The notes below the pieces were generated by a model, which was given only the letters and a program-made list of their open reading frames with translations, had not been told where the DNA came from and searched no databases. From NCBI RefSeq assembly GCF_937936435.1, contig NZ_CALDDG010000015.1:1-7028 (forward strand): DNA of 7,028 bases, given 5' to 3'. This stretch comes from an uncultured Sulfuricurvum sp. GTDB taxonomy: Bacteria > Campylobacterota > Campylobacteria > Campylobacterales > Sulfurimonadaceae. How positions within the stretch are numbered: position 1 is the stretch's first letter; each line of letters starts with the position of its first letter. Below are positions 6,112 through 7,028 of the stretch, piece after piece. The translations under genes were made by a program, and so were the position numbers.

Positions 6112-6183
6112 ATGGCTGTTGAATTGTTTCCATCTAATATTCTCGCGCTGAAATTAATATTCGATGGTATAGTATATGGGTAA
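6112..6183 (+). CDS. 23-residue ORF overlapping the ABC-ATPase start, candidate coupling leader peptide
   Basis: An ATG at 6112 follows a strong Shine-Dalgarno (AAAGGAG, 6094-6100, spacing 11) and opens a 23-codon frame, MAVELFPSNILALKLIFDGIVYG. It ends at TAA 6181-6183, five bases past the downstream ATG at 6176, so the two genes overlap by 8 bases. The downstream ATPase start has no Shine-Dalgarno of its own. The short ORF may therefore exist to bring ribosomes to it by translational coupling. The peptide is hydrophobic and matches nothing I recognise. It could also be a decayed gene end or chance. Confidence 0.4.
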   Translation: MAVELFPSNILALKLIFDGIVYG

Positions 6184-7028
6184 TACCGCTATCAGCGTTC
6201 ACGATCTGAATAAAACATACAAGCTCTATGATCACCCTATCGATCGGCTCAAAGAAGCTCTGCATCCGTTAAGACGCTCATACCACCATGACTTCAAAGC
6301 ATTAAGCGATATAAGCTTCGATATAGCAAAAGGTGACAGTATCGGCATTATCGGTAAAAACGGTGCCGGTAAAAGTACTCTCCTCAAAATCATCACAGGA
6401 GTCTTGACACCTACATCCGGCAGCGTGAAAGTGCATGGGCGTATCGCCTCTTTGTTAGAACTGGGAGCAGGTTTTAATCCTGAATATACCGGAATCGAAA
6501 ACATCTATCTTCAAGGTATGTTAATCGGATACACCCGTACCGAAGTGGACGAAAAAATTGCCGATATTATCGCATTTGCGGATATCGGTGAATTTATTTA
6601 CCAAAGTGTCAAAATATACAGCAGCGGTATGTTTGCGCGGCTCGCGTTCGCAGTCGCAATCCACGTCGATCCGGATATCCTCATTGTGGATGAAGCACTC
6701 AGTGTCGGAGACTTTGCCTTTCAATACAAATGTTTTCAGGCTTTTCGACGTTTTCAAGAAACGGGGAAAACGATTCTGTTTGTCAGCCACAGCACTCAGC
6801 AAATTATTCAGTACTGCAACAAAGCGCTTTTAATGCATGAAGGGAAAATGGTAACGTTTTCCGAAGATGTCGAAAAAACGACTTATGAATATGAAATGTT
6901 AATCCGTCAACACGATATTCCCCACAAAACACGCTCTGCTACAGTACCGGAAACGATAGATACCGCAGCCAATACGGACATAGGAGAACACCGTTTCGGT
7001 ACACATGAAGCCCTCTTTTCGCGAGTCA
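6176..7028 (+). CDS. wzt: Wzt-type ABC-transporter ATPase for O-antigen/polysaccharide export (3' partial)
   Basis: An in-frame TAG at 6170 makes ATG 6176 the first possible start. It gives the usual family N terminus (AISVHDLNKTYKLYDHPIDR). The frame stays open to the right edge (284 codons). The nucleotide-binding domain is complete. It has Walker A GKNGAGKST at residues 60-68, ELGAGF at 95-100 in the Q-loop region, the C-loop YSSGM at 148-152 (the polysaccharide-exporter form of LSGGQ), Walker B ILIVDE at 168-173, D-loop SVGD and H-loop His205. After about residue 245 the chain passes through a polar linker into GEHRFGTHEALFSRV, which looks like the beginning of the C-terminal carbohydrate-binding domain found in O-antigen Wzt proteins. 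The ATPase would work with a Wzm permease to flip lipid-linked glycan across the inner membrane. No wzm lies directly upstream, so it must be beyond the edge or elsewhere. The start lacks a ribosome binding site and overlaps a 23-codon ORF. Confidence 0.92.
   Translation, partial: MGNTAISVHDLNKTYKLYDHPIDRLKEALHPLRRSYHHDFKALSDISFDIAKGDSIGIIGKNGAGKSTLLKIITGVLTPTSGSVKVHGRIASLLELGAGFNPEYTGIENIYLQGMLIGYTRTEVDEKIADIIAFADIGEFIYQSVKIYSSGMFARLAFAVAIHVDPDILIVDEALSVGDFAFQYKCFQAFRRFQETGKTILFVSHSTQQIIQYCNKALLMHEGKMVTFSEDVEKTTYEYEMLIRQHDIPHKTRSATVPETIDTAANTDIGEHRFGTHEALFSRV

Noticed and set aside
6558..6833. 91-codon + frame inside the ABC ATPase
   Set aside because: It lies out of frame within Walker B and C-loop coding sequence. 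The real ATPase frame is continuous from 6176 to the edge.
1..7028. CRISPR array, tRNA, rRNA, insertion sequence or attachment site
   Set aside because: No regularly spaced repeats, cloverleaf, transposase or flanking terminal repeats were found on either strand.

Overview
The window looks like chromosomal DNA from a mesophilic Campylobacterota (epsilonproteobacterial) species, perhaps a Sulfuricurvum- or Sulfurimonas-like organism. This is an inference from gene style, moderate GC, A/T-rich promoters without clear -35 boxes, and a Sel1-repeat protein next to a secretin operon. No rRNA or other marker gene fixes the taxon. All genes are on the + strand.

Region 1 (1-3261) is the distal part of a tightly overlapping operon for a type II secretion / type IV pilus-like machine. 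It holds a PilO/GspM-like inner-membrane protein (5' end outside the window), a GspC/PilP-like single-pass periplasmic connector, and an outer-membrane secretin lipoprotein. The genes overlap as ATGA and TAATG, and the operon ends in a hairpin built over the secretin stop codon.

Region 2 (3262-5142) is a monocistronic unit. A leader packed with inverted and direct repeats and a GC-rich hairpin precedes a 534-residue, Thr/Ala/Asn-rich exported protein with a Sec signal peptide. Its codon use is strikingly different from its neighbours and looks optimised for very high expression. A textbook intrinsic terminator follows. The best guess is a major secreted or surface (S-layer-like) protein, but I recognise no family.

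Region 3 (5143-6034) is a separately promoted, exported Sel1-like repeat protein. Region 4 (6035-7028) holds a 23-codon ORF with a strong ribosome binding site. It overlaps the start of a Wzt-type ABC-transporter ATPase for O-antigen/polysaccharide export, which runs off the right edge.

The most interesting idea is the combination: secretion machine, abundant secreted surface protein, helical-repeat periplasmic protein and O-polysaccharide export ATPase. It resembles in content the Aeromonas S-layer loci, where a dedicated PulD-type secretin and a Wzt-like ATPase (AbcA) accompany the S-layer gene. The functional link here is an inference from adjacency only.
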